From: Microvirga lotononidis
GTDB lineage: Bacteria > Pseudomonadota > Alphaproteobacteria > Rhizobiales > Beijerinckiaceae
DNA length: 64,000 nucleotides
Assembly: GCF_034627025.1 (NCBI RefSeq)
Contig: NZ_CP141048.1
Coordinates: forward strand, 1,748,001-1,812,000
Direction of reading: 5' to 3'
Shown here: one piece after another, positions 49,165 through 59,363 of the stretch
How positions within the stretch are numbered: position 1 is the stretch's first letter
How the letters are laid out: every line of letters begins with the position of its first letter
The notes under the pieces: model-generated
Database searches by the model: none
What the model was told of the DNA's origin: nothing
The model's input: only the letters and a program-made list of their open reading frames with translations
Made by a program: the position numbers and the translations under genes

Positions 49165-50205
49165 TCAGCGCGCGCGGACGAAGCCCACGATGTCCTTGAC
49201 CGCATCCATGGTCACGGAGGCCAGGGCGCGCGCGCGGGCCGAGCCGTCCGCCAGCACCGCATCGATGTGGCCGGGATCGGCCATGAGGCGGCGCATCTCG
49301 TCGGCGACGGGCGAGAGCTTCGTCACCGCCACGTCCACGAGAGCGGCCTTGAAGCCGGAGAACTGGGAGCCGCCGTGCTGGCGCAGCACTTCTTCCGGCG
49401 TCGTGTCCATGAGCGCCGCATAGATCGCCACGAGGTTCTCGGCCTCGGGGCGGGCCTTGAGGCCCTCGACCTCGCTCGGCAACGGCTCGGGATCGGTCTT
49501 CGCCTTGCGCACCTTCTGGGCGATGGTGTCGGCGTCGTCGGTCAGGTTGATGCGCGAATAGTCGGACGGGTCCGACTTCGACATCTTCTTCGAGCCGTCG
49601 CGCAGGGACATGACCCGGGTGGCGGGCCCCTGGATCATGGGCTCGGTCAGGGGGAAGAACGCATCGCCGAAGCCGTGGGCGGCAATCGATTCGGCCCAGT
49701 CGTTGTTGAACTTCTGGGCGATGTCGCGGGTCAGCTCCAGATGCTGCTTCTGGTCCTCGCCCACCGGCACATGGGTCGCCCGGTAGACCAGGATGTCGGC
49801 GGCCATCAGGCTCGGATAGGCGTAGAGGCCGACCGAGGCGTTCTCCCGGTCCTTGCCCGCCTTGTCCTTGAACTGGGTCATCCGGTTGAGCCAGCCGAGG
49901 CGGGCCACGCAGTTGAACACCCAGGCGAGTTCCGCGTGCTGGGGCACCTGGGACTGGTTGAAGACGATGTGCCGCTTCGGATCGATGCCGGCTGCGAGGA
50001 ACGCGGCCGTCACCTCGCGGATCTGGCGGGTCAGATCGGTCGGGTTCTGCGGCACGGTGATCGCATGCATGTCCACGACGCAGTAGATGCAGTCATACTG
50101 CTCCTGCATGGCGACGAAGCGCTTGATGGCGCCGAGATAATTCCCGAGGTGGAGATTGCCGGTGGGCTGAACGCCCGAGAACACCAGCTCCTTGAACTGC
50201 GCCAT
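49165..50205 (-). CDS. trpS: Tryptophanyl-tRNA synthetase
   Basis: A 346-residue class I synthetase. HIGH motif is [18 protein letters not shown] motif is [25 protein letters not shown] and the tryptophan-pocket region follow the family. ATG 50205 starts the conserved sequence; the frame open upstream has no coding features. murJ lies upstream on the same strand after 163 bases in which I see no gene or clear repeat. Confidence 0.97.
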   Translation of the reverse strand: MAQFKELVFSGVQPTGNLHLGNYLGAIKRFVAMQEQYDCIYCVVDMHAITVPQNPTDLTRQIREVTAAFLAAGIDPKRHIVFNQSQVPQHAELAWVFNCVARLGWLNRMTQFKDKAGKDRENASVGLYAYPSLMAADILVYRATHVPVGEDQKQHLELTRDIAQKFNNDWAESIAAHGFGDAFFPLTEPMIQGPATRVMSLRDGSKKMSKSDPSDYSRINLTDDADTIAQKVRKAKTDPEPLPSEVEGLKARPEAENLVAIYAALMDTTPEEVLRQHGGSQFSGFKAALVDVAVTKLSPVADEMRRLMADPGHIDAVLADGSARARALASVTMDAVKDIVGFVRAR

Positions 50206-50368
50206 CGTCTTGAACTCCCACGGGGTGCACGCGCAAGGCCGAACCGCCGACCGCCCCAGATCGCTTCTAAGTCCCGCATCGTTCCGCGGCGAACCGGAGG
50301 CCGGCCGGCGCGACGATGCTCCATTGAGGCGCGCGTTATGACAGGGCCGCGCCACGATGCAAGGGTTC

Positions 50369-51892
50369 TCACGCTTTTTTCGTCAGCGCGGCCCAATCGT
50401 CGCGGGTGACGGCGCCAGCGGCCCAGGCCACGAGCGCATAAAGCGCCAGCCCACCCAGGCAAAGAGCCGCGAGGGACGCAACTCCCGGCTGCGGGAAAAG
50501 GGAGCCCGCACCCAGCAGGCCCAGGCTCATGGCGAGCACCGCCAGGACGATGCGCGTGGTGCGCGACGCCAGGGCGCGATCCGGCGCCCAGAGGCCGATT
50601 CGATGGAGGCCCAGGACGACGGCGGCCGCATGGCCGACGCACCCTGCGCTTACGCCGAGCGCGATCCCTGTCGGGCCCAGAGGCCAGGCGAGCAGCAGGG
50701 AGGCCGCGACGGTGAGAACGAGGCCGAGCATCGCGGCGACGAGAACCACCTTGAGGGAGCCGCGCGCGAACAGGGTCTGGCTCAACACCTTGGCGGCCGT
50801 CGCGAAGGGCAGGCCCACGCTCAGGGCCGTCAGGACGAGCGCCGTACCCTCGGCGTCGGAGGATTGGAACGCGCCCCGCTCGAACAGCACGCTGCTCATG
50901 GGGCGGGCAAGAACGATCAGGGCCGCGCTGGCCGGCAGGGCGAGCAGCAGCGCCACTTCCAGGGCCCGGTTCTGCGCCGCCACGATGGCCCCTGTCTCGC
51001 CGGCCCGATGGCGGCGGGCGAGTTCCGGCAGGAGCAGGCCCGAGCCGAGCGCGGCCATCAGGCCGAGGGGCAGCTGCATCACGCGCTCGGCATAGTAGAG
51101 CCAGGACACGCCGGAGGGCCAGAACGAGGCGATCTGGGTCGCGGCCAGGATGAAGAGCTGCACGGCGCCGCTCGCCACGAGCACGGGAAATCCCGCGAGC
51201 AGGAGATTCCTCAGAAGAGGGGACCAGCGAGGCTTCCGGAAGCGGACCAGCGGGACGTCGCCCCGCCACAGGGCCGCGGCCACGAGGGCGAGCTGGATCA
51301 GGCCGGCGAGGCTCGACGCCAGGGCCAGCCATGCGGCCTTCTCGGCGAGCGGCAGGGGAAGACCGGCTTCCATCCCGATCAGCACCAGGATCAGGCCGCC
51401 ATTGACCGCAAGAGGCGCGAGGGCCGTCGCGGCAAAGCGACCGCGCATGTTCAGGATCGCGGCCCCGATGGAGGCCAGCGTCACGGACAGGACGATGGGG
51501 AAGGAGAGGCGCGTATAAACCGCCACCAGGGCGAGCGTCTCGCCGTCGTCGTGCAGGCCCGGCGCGAGGACGAGGGCGAGCAGCCCCGCGCCGACCTCCA
51601 CGAGCGCCGTGAGGCCGAGCAGCGCCAGTCCGAACACGCTCAGCACATCGCCGGCGGTCGCCGCCGCCTCATCGGGCTCCAGGGCGCTCAAGGCCGGGAT
51701 CAGGGCCGGGTTGAGCCCGCCCTCGCCGACGATCCGGCGCACCAGGTTCGGCAGGCGAAAGGCGGCGAGAAACGCATCCGCCACCGGCCCGGCCCCCAGG
51801 GCCTGCGCGAACAGCATGTCCCGGACGAAGCCGAGAACGCGCGAGGCCATCGAGCCGAGGCCGACCAGGAGCGAGGAACGGATGAGCGACAT
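50369..51892 (-). CDS. murJ: Lipid II flippase MurJ
   Basis: A 507-residue polytopic membrane protein of the MOP superfamily with 14 hydrophobic segments. The start [20 protein letters not shown] and [22 protein letters not shown] are MurJ signatures, the arginine/glutamate stretch being part of the substrate cavity. ATG 51892 is used. It moves undecaprenyl-linked peptidoglycan precursor across the inner membrane. The murJ-trpS order is common in alphaproteobacteria. Confidence 0.95.
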   Translation of the reverse strand: MSLIRSSLLVGLGSMASRVLGFVRDMLFAQALGAGPVADAFLAAFRLPNLVRRIVGEGGLNPALIPALSALEPDEAAATAGDVLSVFGLALLGLTALVEVGAGLLALVLAPGLHDDGETLALVAVYTRLSFPIVLSVTLASIGAAILNMRGRFAATALAPLAVNGGLILVLIGMEAGLPLPLAEKAAWLALASSLAGLIQLALVAAALWRGDVPLVRFRKPRWSPLLRNLLLAGFPVLVASGAVQLFILAATQIASFWPSGVSWLYYAERVMQLPLGLMAALGSGLLLPELARRHRAGETGAIVAAQNRALEVALLLALPASAALIVLARPMSSVLFERGAFQSSDAEGTALVLTALSVGLPFATAAKVLSQTLFARGSLKVVLVAAMLGLVLTVAASLLLAWPLGPTGIALGVSAGCVGHAAAVVLGLHRIGLWAPDRALASRTTRIVLAVLAMSLGLLGAGSLFPQPGVASLAALCLGGLALYALVAWAAGAVTRDDWAALTKKA

Positions 51893-51962
51893 GCCCTCGC
51901 GGCTTAGCCGGTCTCGAGGGAAATGTCTAAGAACACGCCTTCGCCGGCGCCGGCCGGGACGC

Positions 51963-52559
51963 CTAAACCTCTCCCGGCTTCTTGATCTCATGCTTCAGCA
52001 GCAGGGGCGTCTGCGCCAGCGCGAACGCGATGGTGAGGGGCATGATGCCGAAGACCTTGAAGCTGACCCAGAAATCCGTGGTCTGCGTGCGCCAGACGAT
52101 CTCGTTCAGGGCGGCGAGCGCGAAGAAGAACAGCGCCCAGCGCAGGGTGAGCTTGCGCCATCCAGCCTCGTCGAGCTCGAACATGCTGTCGAGCACGATC
52201 TGGAGCAGGGGCTTGCGGAAATAGAGCCCGCCGAGCAGCACGAAGCCGAACATCGTATTCACGATGGTGGGCTTGAGCTTGATGAAGGTCTCGTCCTGCA
52301 GGAACAGGGTCAGCCCGCCGAAGACCACCACGACGATGCCCGACACCAGGGGCATGATCGGCAGCTTGCGGGTGAGCGCGTAGCTGATCCCCAGGGCGAT
52401 CACCGTCGCCACGATGAAGATCCCGGTGGCGGCGAAGATGCGATGATCCTCCGCGAAGCCGAACCGGTCCCCATAGGCGTTGCCGAGGAAGAACAGGGCC
52501 AGCGGCCCGAGTTCGAGGACGAGCTTGAGGAGAGGAGGGAGGCGCTTTTCGTCTGTCAT
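51963..52559 (-). CDS. yciB: Inner membrane septation protein YciB/IspZ
   Basis: A 198-residue protein with five membrane segments. [20 protein letters not shown], the [24 protein letters not shown] block and [14 protein letters not shown] identify the IspZ/YciB family, linked to cell envelope maintenance and intracellular septation. The ATG overlaps the ftsY stop (ATGA), the standard ftsY-yciB coupling of alphaproteobacteria. Confidence 0.93.
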   Translation of the reverse strand: MTDEKRLPPLLKLVLELGPLALFFLGNAYGDRFGFAEDHRIFAATGIFIVATVIALGISYALTRKLPIMPLVSGIVVVVFGGLTLFLQDETFIKLKPTIVNTMFGFVLLGGLYFRKPLLQIVLDSMFELDEAGWRKLTLRWALFFFALAALNEIVWRTQTTDFWVSFKVFGIMPLTIAFALAQTPLLLKHEIKKPGEV

Positions 52560-53896
52560 GAGGCTGTATCTAACCCGGCAATGGCCTTTGCGAAATCCCG
52601 TGCGGTGAAAGGCTCCAGGTCCTCGACGCCTTCGCCGACGCCGATGAAATGAACTGGCAGGCCGAATTTGGCAGCCAATGCCACCAGGATGCCACCGCGG
52701 GCCGTGCCGTCGAGCTTGGTCATGATGAGGCCCGTGACGCCGGCCGCCTTCTGGAACAGCTCGACCTGGCTGACGGCGTTCTGGCCCACCGTCGCGTCGA
52801 GGACGAGGAGGGTGGCGTGCGGGGCGGTCGGGTCGAATTTCTTCACCACGCGCACGATCTTCTCGAGCTCGGCCATCAGACCGGCCTTGTTCTGCAGGCG
52901 GCCGGCCGTGTCGATGAGGAGCACGTCCGTGCCGTTGGCTTTCGCCTCCTGCAGGGCGTCATAGGCGAGGCCCGCCGCGTCGGCGCCCTGCGCGCGGGCC
53001 AGTACCGGAGCCCCGACCCGTTCGCCCCAGACCTTCAGCTGCTCGATGGCGGCGGCCCGGAACGTGTCGCCGGCCGCCAGCATCACCTTCAGACCCTGCT
53101 CACGGAATTTCTGGGAAAGCTTGCCGATGGTCGTGGTCTTGCCCGCCCCGTTCACGCCGACCATGAGAACGACGAAGGGCTTCCTGGACCGGTCGATGGA
53201 GAGCGCCTGGGCGACGGGCTGGAGCGCTTTCTCCACCTCGCCCGCCAGGATGGCCTTCACCTCCTGGGGGGAAATTTCCTTGTTGTAGCGGCCGGACGCG
53301 ATGGCCTCGGTGATCCGCATCGCCGTAGGCACGCCGAGATCGGCCTGGACCAGGGCGTCCTCCAGCTCCTCCAGGGTGGCGTCGTCCAGTTTCCGCTTGG
53401 TGAACAGTCCGGTCACGCTCTCCGACAGGGAGGACGAAGTGCGCCGCATGCCGTCTGTGAGGCGCTGCCACCAGCCGCGGGACGCGGCGGGCTGCTGTTC
53501 CGGAGCGGGAACAACCTCGGCGGGGGCGGGCTCGGGCGCAAGCAGATCGGCGGCCGAAATGTCGGGGCGTAGCTCGGGGCCGGTCTCGGTGACGATGCGC
53601 GGCAGCGGCTCCTGCGGGTTGGTGCCCTCGGGGTCCAATCCCTCCACGGGCTGGAGATCGGCGCCCGCCAGCTCCGGCGGTACCTTGTCCTCCTCAGGCG
53701 TATCCGGGGAGGCGGTGGTCACGCTCGGGGGAGCGGCCGTGAGATCGTCCGCGGCCGTCGCGGGCGGGGAGGGCATCGCCTCCGGCTCGCCGCCGGCCTG
53801 CGGGGTTTCCGGCGCCGGTGCTGCGGGGGCTTCTTCAGCCTTGCGCCCGAACAGACGGGAGAAAAATCCGGGCTTGTCGGGCTTCGTCTCGGCCAT
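52556..53896 (-). CDS. ftsY: Signal recognition particle receptor FtsY
   Basis: A 446-residue SRP receptor GTPase. Residues 1-140 are an acidic/proline-rich A domain after a basic start ([12 protein letters not shown]); the N domain starts near 145 and the G domain has Walker [15 protein letters not shown] (about 247-260), DTAGR and [10 protein letters not shown]. It docks Ffh-ribosome complexes to the membrane; its partner ffh lies at 61361. mtaB/dapF lie upstream, separated by a plus-strand pseudouridine synthase. Confidence 0.97.
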   Translation of the reverse strand: MAETKPDKPGFFSRLFGRKAEEAPAAPAPETPQAGGEPEAMPSPPATAADDLTAAPPSVTTASPDTPEEDKVPPELAGADLQPVEGLDPEGTNPQEPLPRIVTETGPELRPDISAADLLAPEPAPAEVVPAPEQQPAASRGWWQRLTDGMRRTSSSLSESVTGLFTKRKLDDATLEELEDALVQADLGVPTAMRITEAIASGRYNKEISPQEVKAILAGEVEKALQPVAQALSIDRSRKPFVVLMVGVNGAGKTTTIGKLSQKFREQGLKVMLAAGDTFRAAAIEQLKVWGERVGAPVLARAQGADAAGLAYDALQEAKANGTDVLLIDTAGRLQNKAGLMAELEKIVRVVKKFDPTAPHATLLVLDATVGQNAVSQVELFQKAAGVTGLIMTKLDGTARGGILVALAAKFGLPVHFIGVGEGVEDLEPFTARDFAKAIAGLDTAS

Positions 53897-53962
53897 GAGT
53901 GTCGCTTTGCCTTATGAACGCTGTGCTTGATTTAACGCAGTTGCCTCGATAGCGGAGGCATC

Positions 53963-54643
53963 ATGAATGCGGAAGAGATAGTCAACCGTTTGCTGTATCG
54001 CGATGCCCTGATGCTCGTGATCGACAAGCCCGCCGGCCTGCCGGTGCATCCCGGCCCCAAGGGCGGCGAGACCCTGTTTCATCATCTCGATGCTCTCCGC
54101 TTCGGCTTGCCGCGCCGTCCCGAGGCCGCGCACCGCCTCGACAAGGATACGTCCGGCTGCCTCGTGCTCGGCCGCCATCCCAAGGCCATCGCCCGCCTCA
54201 ACGAGCTTTTCCGCAAGGGCGAGGTCGACAAGGTGTACTGGGCCGTGGTCGAAGGCGGGCCGCATGAGGACGAGGGCGAGATCGATCTCGCCCTTGCTCC
54301 GAAGTCGCCGGATCGCGGCTGGTGGATGAAGGTGGACCCGAAGGGCCAGCCTTCCTTGACGAAATGGCGCGTGCTGGGGCGGGGTGAGGGTCTGTGTCTC
54401 CTCGAACTGCGCCCCATCACCGGTCGCACCCATCAGCTGCGGGTCCATTGCGCGGCGATGAATTTCCCGATTCTCGGCGATCCCATCTACGGCACGGCCC
54501 CGCGTTTTCACGGGCCGGGCCTGCACCTGCATGCGCGAAGCGTGAGCGTGCCGCTCTATCCCAAGAAGCCGCCGGTCACGGTCGAGGCGCCTGTTCCGGA
54601 GCATATGCGGGAGCGGGTGAGGATGTGTGACGGCGCAGTTTAA
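53963..54643 (+). CDS. RluA-family RNA pseudouridine synthase
   Basis: A 226-residue enzyme with the catalytic motif HRLDKDTSG (D60), LVIDKPAGLPVHPG and the C-terminal GRTHQLRVHCAAMNFPILGDPIYG. No S4 domain is present. The target could be tRNA or 23S rRNA and is not predictable. It stands alone on the plus strand between ftsY and mtaB; its stop shares TTAA with the convergent mtaB stop. Confidence 0.9.
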   Translation: MNAEEIVNRLLYRDALMLVIDKPAGLPVHPGPKGGETLFHHLDALRFGLPRRPEAAHRLDKDTSGCLVLGRHPKAIARLNELFRKGEVDKVYWAVVEGGPHEDEGEIDLALAPKSPDRGWWMKVDPKGQPSLTKWRVLGRGEGLCLLELRPITGRTHQLRVHCAAMNFPILGDPIYGTAPRFHGPGLHLHARSVSVPLYPKKPPVTVEAPVPEHMRERVRMCDGAV

Positions 54644-56025
54644 GCTGCCAACAAGTCCTTGCCGTCGTGCCCGGCGATGGTGGTCGGCACGATGGTGCCC
54701 GGCGTCACCTCGCCGGTGAAACGCACGAGCGTGAACCCTTCCGTACGGCCGAGCTGGTTGGTCTCGACCAACACGTTGCGCCGCGCGCCGACTTCCCCGG
54801 CGAGGTGCTTCAGCAACGCCGCCTCGCCTTTCTCGCGCAGGCGCCGCGCCCGGTCCTTCACCACGTCGCGCGCCACCTGCGGCATGCGGGCGGCCGGCGT
54901 GCCGGGGCGGGGCGAGAACGGGAAGACGTGGAGATGGGTCAGGGTGCATTCCTCGACGATGGCGAGGGAGCGGGCGAACATCTCCTCGGTCTCGGTCGGG
55001 AAGCCCGCGATGATGTCGGCGCCGAAGACCATGTCCGGGCGCAGGCGCTTCACCTGCTCGCAGAACGCGATGGCGTCGGCGCGCAGGTGGCGGCGCTTCA
55101 TGCGCTTCAGCACCATGTCGTCGCCCGCCTGCAGCGAGAGATGCAGATGCGGCATCAGGCGGGACTCGGAGGCGATCACGTCGAGAAGGTCGTCGTCCGC
55201 CTCCACGGAATCGATGGACGAGATGCGAAGCCTCTCCAGTTCCGGCACGTGCCGGAGAAGGCCCTTCACCAGGGTGCCGAGCTTCGGCTCGCCCGGCAGG
55301 TCCTTGCCGTAGCTGGTGATGTCGACGCCGGTCAGCACCACCTCGCGGGAGCCGTGCTCCACGAGGGTGCGCACCTGTTCCACCACCGCGCCCATGGGCA
55401 CGGAGCGGGAATTGCCGCGGCCGTACGGGATGATGCAGAAGGTGCAGCGATGGTCGCAGCCGTTCTGCACCTGCACGAAGGCGCGGGTGCGTCCGCGCAT
55501 CCCGTCGATGAGATGCACGGCCGTTTCCTTCACGGCCATGATGTCGTTGACGAGAACCTTTTCGCTCGAACCCACGCCGAAATCGCGCAGCCCGGCCCAG
55601 GTCTCGGCCTTCATTTTCTCATGGTTGCCGACGACCTGGGAGACTTCCGGCATGGCCGCGAAGGTCTCGGGCTCCACTTGCGCGGCGCAGCCGGTCACGA
55701 CGATGCGGGCGTTAGGCTTCTCGCGGGCGATCTTGCGGATCGACTGGCGGGCCTGGCGCGTCGCCTCGCCGGTGACCGCGCAGGTGTTGACGATGATGAC
55801 TTCGCCGAGCCCCGCTTCCTCCGCGTGGCGCTGCATGGCCTCCGACTCGTAGGTGTTGAGCCGGCAGCCGAAGGTGACCACTTCGACGCGACCCTGCGTC
55901 GAAGTGGTCACCTTCGGCGAGCGCAGCGAGGGAAGGGGATCCCGCTCCATGTTGGTGTCACCTGGATTCCCTTCCCCTCCAGCGGCCTCGCCGCTTCCGG
56001 CCGGGAACGACAGATCCCGGTCCAT
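54640..56025 (-). CDS. mtaB: tRNA t6A37 methylthiotransferase MtaB
   Basis: A 461-residue radical-SAM enzyme that turns t6A37 into ms2t6A37. UPF0004 motif VEVVTFGCRLNTYESEAMQ has the first cluster cysteine at C54; NTCAVTGEATRQARQSI and VVTGCAAQVEPE follow; the radical SAM cluster is in NGCDHRCTFCIIPYGRGNSR; a TRAM domain ends it. The ATG overlaps the dapF stop (TGATG). Normal MtaB begins close to VEVVTFGC, so the first ~46 residues are an extension; the DNA for it includes a 23-bp perfect inverted repeat. Confidence 0.93.
   Translation of the reverse strand: MDRDLSFPAGSGEAAGGEGNPGDTNMERDPLPSLRSPKVTTSTQGRVEVVTFGCRLNTYESEAMQRHAEEAGLGEVIIVNTCAVTGEATRQARQSIRKIAREKPNARIVVTGCAAQVEPETFAAMPEVSQVVGNHEKMKAETWAGLRDFGVGSSEKVLVNDIMAVKETAVHLIDGMRGRTRAFVQVQNGCDHRCTFCIIPYGRGNSRSVPMGAVVEQVRTLVEHGSREVVLTGVDITSYGKDLPGEPKLGTLVKGLLRHVPELERLRISSIDSVEADDDLLDVIASESRLMPHLHLSLQAGDDMVLKRMKRRHLRADAIAFCEQVKRLRPDMVFGADIIAGFPTETEEMFARSLAIVEECTLTHLHVFPFSPRPGTPAARMPQVARDVVKDRARRLREKGEAALLKHLAGEVGARRNVLVETNQLGRTEGFTLVRFTGEVTPGTIVPTTIAGHDGKDLLAA
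55867..55918. repeat. 23-bp perfect inverted repeat inside mtaB
   Basis: 55867-55889 and 55896-55918 are perfect reverse complements with a 6-base loop. The arm near the conserved part encodes VEVVTFG; the other arm lies in the N-terminal extension, where it reads SPKVTTST. In mRNA this would be a very stable hairpin about 110 bases after the ATG. Confidence 0.85.
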
Positions 56026-56909
56026 CAGGCCACCTCGGTGAACAGGGCGGGCGAGAAGGTGCCCTCGTGCTCCAGCTCCGTCGGGCCGGTCATGAGCACG
56101 TGGCCGTCGCTCTCGCGCCATTCGATGACGAGATCGCCGCCGGGGAGCGTCACCACGGCCTTGCGGCCCGTCAGTCCCTTGCGGGCGGCCGCCACGAGGG
56201 TCGCGCAGGCGGCGGAGCCGCAGGCGCGGGTGGCGCCGGCACCGCGCTCCCACACGCGCAGGATGATGCGGTCGGGGCCGGTGACCTGGGCGAAGGAGAT
56301 GTTGGCCCGCTCCGGGAAGACCGGATCGTGCTCGAAGGCCGGGCCGATGGCCGCGAGGTCATAGGTCTGGGCGTCCTCGACCCAGAAGACGGCATGTGGG
56401 TTGCCCATGCTGACGGCGGAGGGGCCCTGAAGCTCGGGGGCTTCGGCAAGCCGGGTGTCGACCGCGATCGTGCGGGTGTCCGGATAGGGATCGCGCAGGG
56501 GAATCTCGTTCCAGGCGAGGCGCGGCGGGCCCATGTCGACGGTGAAGACCCTGTCCGAGACGCGCTCCACCGGCAGCAGACCCGCCTTGGTTTCGAGCAC
56601 GAGGTCGTCCTCGACCGGGCGGCTCATGACCGGATCCGTCGTCATCGCCCAGGCGACGCAGCGGGTGCCGTTGCCGCAGGCACCGGATTCCGAGCCGTCC
56701 GTGTTGTAGATGCGCATATAGGCGTCGGTGCCCGGCGTGACGGGGTCGTGCAGCACCATGAGCTGGTCGAAGCGCGAGCGCGGATCGGCCGCGATGGCGC
56801 GCGCTTCCGCCGGGCTCACCCGATGGGAGGAGCCGCGCAGGTCGAGCACGGTGATCTCGTTGCCGAGACCGTTCATTTTCAGGAAACGGCTGTTCGAAAG
56901 GGCACTCAT
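56025..56909 (-). CDS. dapF: Diaminopimelate epimerase
   Basis: A 294-residue cofactor-free epimerase making meso-diaminopimelate for lysine and peptidoglycan. The catalytic cysteines are C78 ([13 protein letters not shown]) and C230 ([12 protein letters not shown]). ATG 56909 starts the conserved [10 protein letters not shown] region. The gene overlaps mtaB at the stop, and dapF-mtaB is the usual order. Confidence 0.96.
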   Translation of the reverse strand: MSALSNSRFLKMNGLGNEITVLDLRGSSHRVSPAEARAIAADPRSRFDQLMVLHDPVTPGTDAYMRIYNTDGSESGACGNGTRCVAWAMTTDPVMSRPVEDDLVLETKAGLLPVERVSDRVFTVDMGPPRLAWNEIPLRDPYPDTRTIAVDTRLAEAPELQGPSAVSMGNPHAVFWVEDAQTYDLAAIGPAFEHDPVFPERANISFAQVTGPDRIILRVWERGAGATRACGSAACATLVAAARKGLTGRKAVVTLPGGDLVIEWRESDGHVLMTGPTELEHEGTFSPALFTEVA

Positions 56910-57116
56910 GGGGGCGTATATGGCCGAAAATGTCGAAAATCGCGAGAGGGATCGCACCTGTCTGCGGCAATATCGTCAGGTGGCCGCGAGGCGGGGATCC
57001 GGCCTGCTGCAATCCGTCCTCCACAGGACCCCGCTGACGGCCTCGCGGCTGCTACAAATCCCCCCTATGGTGCTGCCCGGTATTCCATTTTGATTCGCGG
57101 GTGAGGCGTTTTTCCC

Positions 57117-57905
57117 ATGCGGCTGCGCTCTTCAGGTCTTCTTCTCGTTCTCGCCCTCTGCTCGGGCGTCGCCTTCGCGCAGACGCCTCCGGCGGCCGAC
57201 CAGACACCGGCCCCTTCGGCGACTCCCGCAACGCCGGCCGCTCCTCCGGCGGCGGCGCAGCCCACGCCGCAGGCCCAGAGCACCCCGAGCCCGGCTCCGG
57301 CCGAACCGCAGACGCCCGCGGCTCCCCAGGCCCCCGCGACCGGGCAGCCAAACCCCGCGGCCCCGGCCGCGCCCGCCAGCCCCGCGCCGGCCCAGCAGGC
57401 CGGCCGCACGACCCTGTTCCCGAACCCAAGCGACCCGACGGGCGTGGAGGAGGGTGTCCTGGTGTCAAAGCCGACCGTGATGCTCTCGGGCACCAGCACC
57501 TGGGACGAGGCCTTCACCAACCTCAAGAACGCCTTCGCCAAGATCGAGGGCGAAATGAAGAAGGCCGGGATCGCCCCGGCGGGCCGGCCGCTGACGATCT
57601 TCGTCGACACCGACGACAACGGGTTCAAATACGAAGCCATGGTGCCGATCGCCCAGGTTCCCGAGGGCAAGACCGAGCTGACCCCCGAGATCAAGTTCGG
57701 CAAGACCCCGGAGGGCAAGTCCTTCCGCTTCGTGCACAAGGACGCCTATGACGAGATCGACGGCACCTACGAGACGATCACGGCCTATCTCGACCTCAAG
57801 GAGATCGTCGCCAAGGATGCCTTCATCGAGGAATACGTGAGCGACTTCACCGACTCGCAGGACACCGATTTCGAGGTGAACATCTACGTCCAGCCGAAGC
57901 CATGA
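57117..57905 (+). CDS. Secreted protein with A/P-rich linker and GyrI-like domain
   Basis: A 262-residue protein. A Sec signal peptide (1-21, ending GVAFA) is followed by a ~75-residue alanine/proline/glutamine-rich linker (22-97) and a C-terminal domain (about 115-262) with the pattern of GyrI-like small-molecule-binding domains (YETITAYLDLKEIVAKDAFI, ending FEVNIYVQPKP). Envelope-located GyrI-like proteins may bind or hydrolyse hydrophobic compounds; function unknown. Its stop overlaps the HAD gene (ATGA). A second, truncated copy of its 3' end lies at 58564-58620. Confidence 0.75.
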   Translation: MRLRSSGLLLVLALCSGVAFAQTPPAADQTPAPSATPATPAAPPAAAQPTPQAQSTPSPAPAEPQTPAAPQAPATGQPNPAAPAAPASPAPAQQAGRTTLFPNPSDPTGVEEGVLVSKPTVMLSGTSTWDEAFTNLKNAFAKIEGEMKKAGIAPAGRPLTIFVDTDDNGFKYEAMVPIAQVPEGKTELTPEIKFGKTPEGKSFRFVHKDAYDEIDGTYETITAYLDLKEIVAKDAFIEEYVSDFTDSQDTDFEVNIYVQPKP

Positions 57906-58597
57906 TCGCTCTCTTCGACCTCGACGGGACCCTGACGGACCCGAAAGCCGGCATCACCCGCTCGGTGCAATATGCGCTCGAGCGGCTGGGCCGCCCCGTG
58001 CCGGATGCGGACGAGCTGACGTGGATGATCGGCCCGCCGCTGATCGCGGGCTTCACGGAACTTCTGGGCGGGACCGACGATGCGCAGGATGCCGTGCGCT
58101 TCTATCGCGAGCGGTACGGCGATGTGGGCCTGTTCGAGAACGAGGTCTATTCGGGCATCCCGGCCCTGCTCCGGGATCTTCGGGAGAAGGACGTCCGCCT
58201 CTACGTCGCGACGTCGAAGCTTCAGGTCTTCGCCCGGAGAATCCTCGATCATTTCGGCCTGTCGCGGTTCTTCGTCGAGATCTACGGCTCGGAACCCGAC
58301 AACCGGAATGCCGACAAGCGCGACCTGATCCGCCACATTCTCGATGAGGAGCGCTTCGACCCCGCAAGCGCCGTCATGATCGGCGACCGGAAGCACGATG
58401 CCATCGGGGCGAAGGCCAACGGCATCACGTCGATCGGCGTCACCTGGGGCTATGGCTCCCGTCAGGAATTGTTAGAGGCCGGTGCGGCCTGCCTCGTGGA
58501 CGAACCGGGCGATCTCGAGGAGATCATCGCCAGGGGTGCTTTCCTCGAGGATACGAGACCAACGTCACCGATTGGCAAGACATCGATTTCGAGGTGA
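57902..58597 (+). CDS. HAD-family phosphatase (phosphoglycolate phosphatase-like)
   Basis: A 231-residue HAD hydrolase with cap domain. Nucleophile region is MIALFDLDGTLTD (D6, D8); YVATSKLQVFARRILDHFGL holds motif II and VMIGDRKHDAIGAKANG motif IV. The gph-like layout suggests a small phosphate ester as substrate. The ATG overlaps the upstream stop. The last ~11 residues (from TSPIGKTSISR) read out of frame through a relic of the preceding gene, so the natural C-terminus has probably been replaced. Confidence 0.87.
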   Translation: MIALFDLDGTLTDPKAGITRSVQYALERLGRPVPDADELTWMIGPPLIAGFTELLGGTDDAQDAVRFYRERYGDVGLFENEVYSGIPALLRDLREKDVRLYVATSKLQVFARRILDHFGLSRFFVEIYGSEPDNRNADKRDLIRHILDEERFDPASAVMIGDRKHDAIGAKANGITSIGVTWGYGSRQELLEAGAACLVDEPGDLEEIIARGAFLEDTRPTSPIGKTSISR

Positions 58598-58620
58598 ACA
58601 TCTACGTCCAGCTGGAATGA
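58564..58620 (+). pseudogene. Relic of a second GyrI-like gene 3' end
   Basis: Read in the frame of 58564, the bases give VTDWQDIDFEVNIYVQLE and a stop, near-identical to the end of the 57117-57905 protein (FTDSQDTDFEVNIYVQPKP). At base level about 30 consecutive positions match except one. It overlaps the end of the HAD gene in another frame. Confidence 0.75.
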
Positions 58621-58734
58621 GCCGCTGCCGGTCGTGGATACCATCTTTGCTGACGCGTAAGAAATGCTTCGGGGCTTCCCTGGTTATGGTACATTGTGAC
58701 ATGGAGTTCATGTCTGCCGTGTAAGGGAAGTGCC

Positions 58735-59346
58735 ATGAAGCGGCGAAAGTTGGGAGCTGCTGCCCTCGTCCTGCTGGCTGCGAGCCTGTGGGCCATGCCG
58801 GCCTATGCTGACCCGGGTGATGTCAAATGCCATGAGAGCCCTGACTATCTGGTCGTCCAACGCGACCGGAAGGACTGGCGTTCGGATTTCCTCATCAAGA
58901 GGAAAGCTCACCCTTCCGACCAGACACAGTGCGCCTTCACGCAGCAGCCTGCAGCTGTCCTCATTGGGGGCAGGGGCAAGAGATACCTGTTCGTCTCTCA
59001 AAAGGACGACCTGCTCGTATTGCAGCATTTCGGCAGCAAGAGCCCCAAGTACGGACCGCATCTGAAGCTGATCGTTCTAGGAGAGCGTCTCGTGGAGTCC
59101 GATCTGGGGATTCTCTCGGGAATCGACGAAGTCAAAGACGAGGGTATCGATCTATGGATGAAGATCGATACCAAGCCCGACAAGAATAATTGCCCCGATT
59201 ATATCAGTGGATCCGAAGGAGCGGATCTCGACAAGTATATCAATGACAAAGACGAGCCAATTTATCTGATTCGGAAGGACTTCCTCGACTTCGCCTCCCG
59301 AAAGATTGTTCCGGGCACTGAGACACAGTGCCTAGGTCCTCACTGA
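58735..59346 (+). CDS. Hypothetical secreted protein, low GC
   Basis: A 203-residue protein with a clear Sec signal peptide (1-25, KLGAAALVLLAASLWAMPAYA). The mature part has four cysteines (VKCHES, TQCAFT, NNCPDY and TQCLGPH) that could form two disulfides. I recognise no family. GC is about 45% in 59161-59220, well below the window norm, suggesting recent gain. AAGGGAA precedes the ATG. It lies alone between the HAD gene and a convergent metallo-hydrolase. Confidence 0.7.
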   Translation: MKRRKLGAAALVLLAASLWAMPAYADPGDVKCHESPDYLVVQRDRKDWRSDFLIKRKAHPSDQTQCAFTQQPAAVLIGGRGKRYLFVSQKDDLLVLQHFGSKSPKYGPHLKLIVLGERLVESDLGILSGIDEVKDEGIDLWMKIDTKPDKNNCPDYISGSEGADLDKYINDKDEPIYLIRKDFLDFASRKIVPGTETQCLGPH

Positions 59347-59363
59347 AACCATTTGTTCTCATT

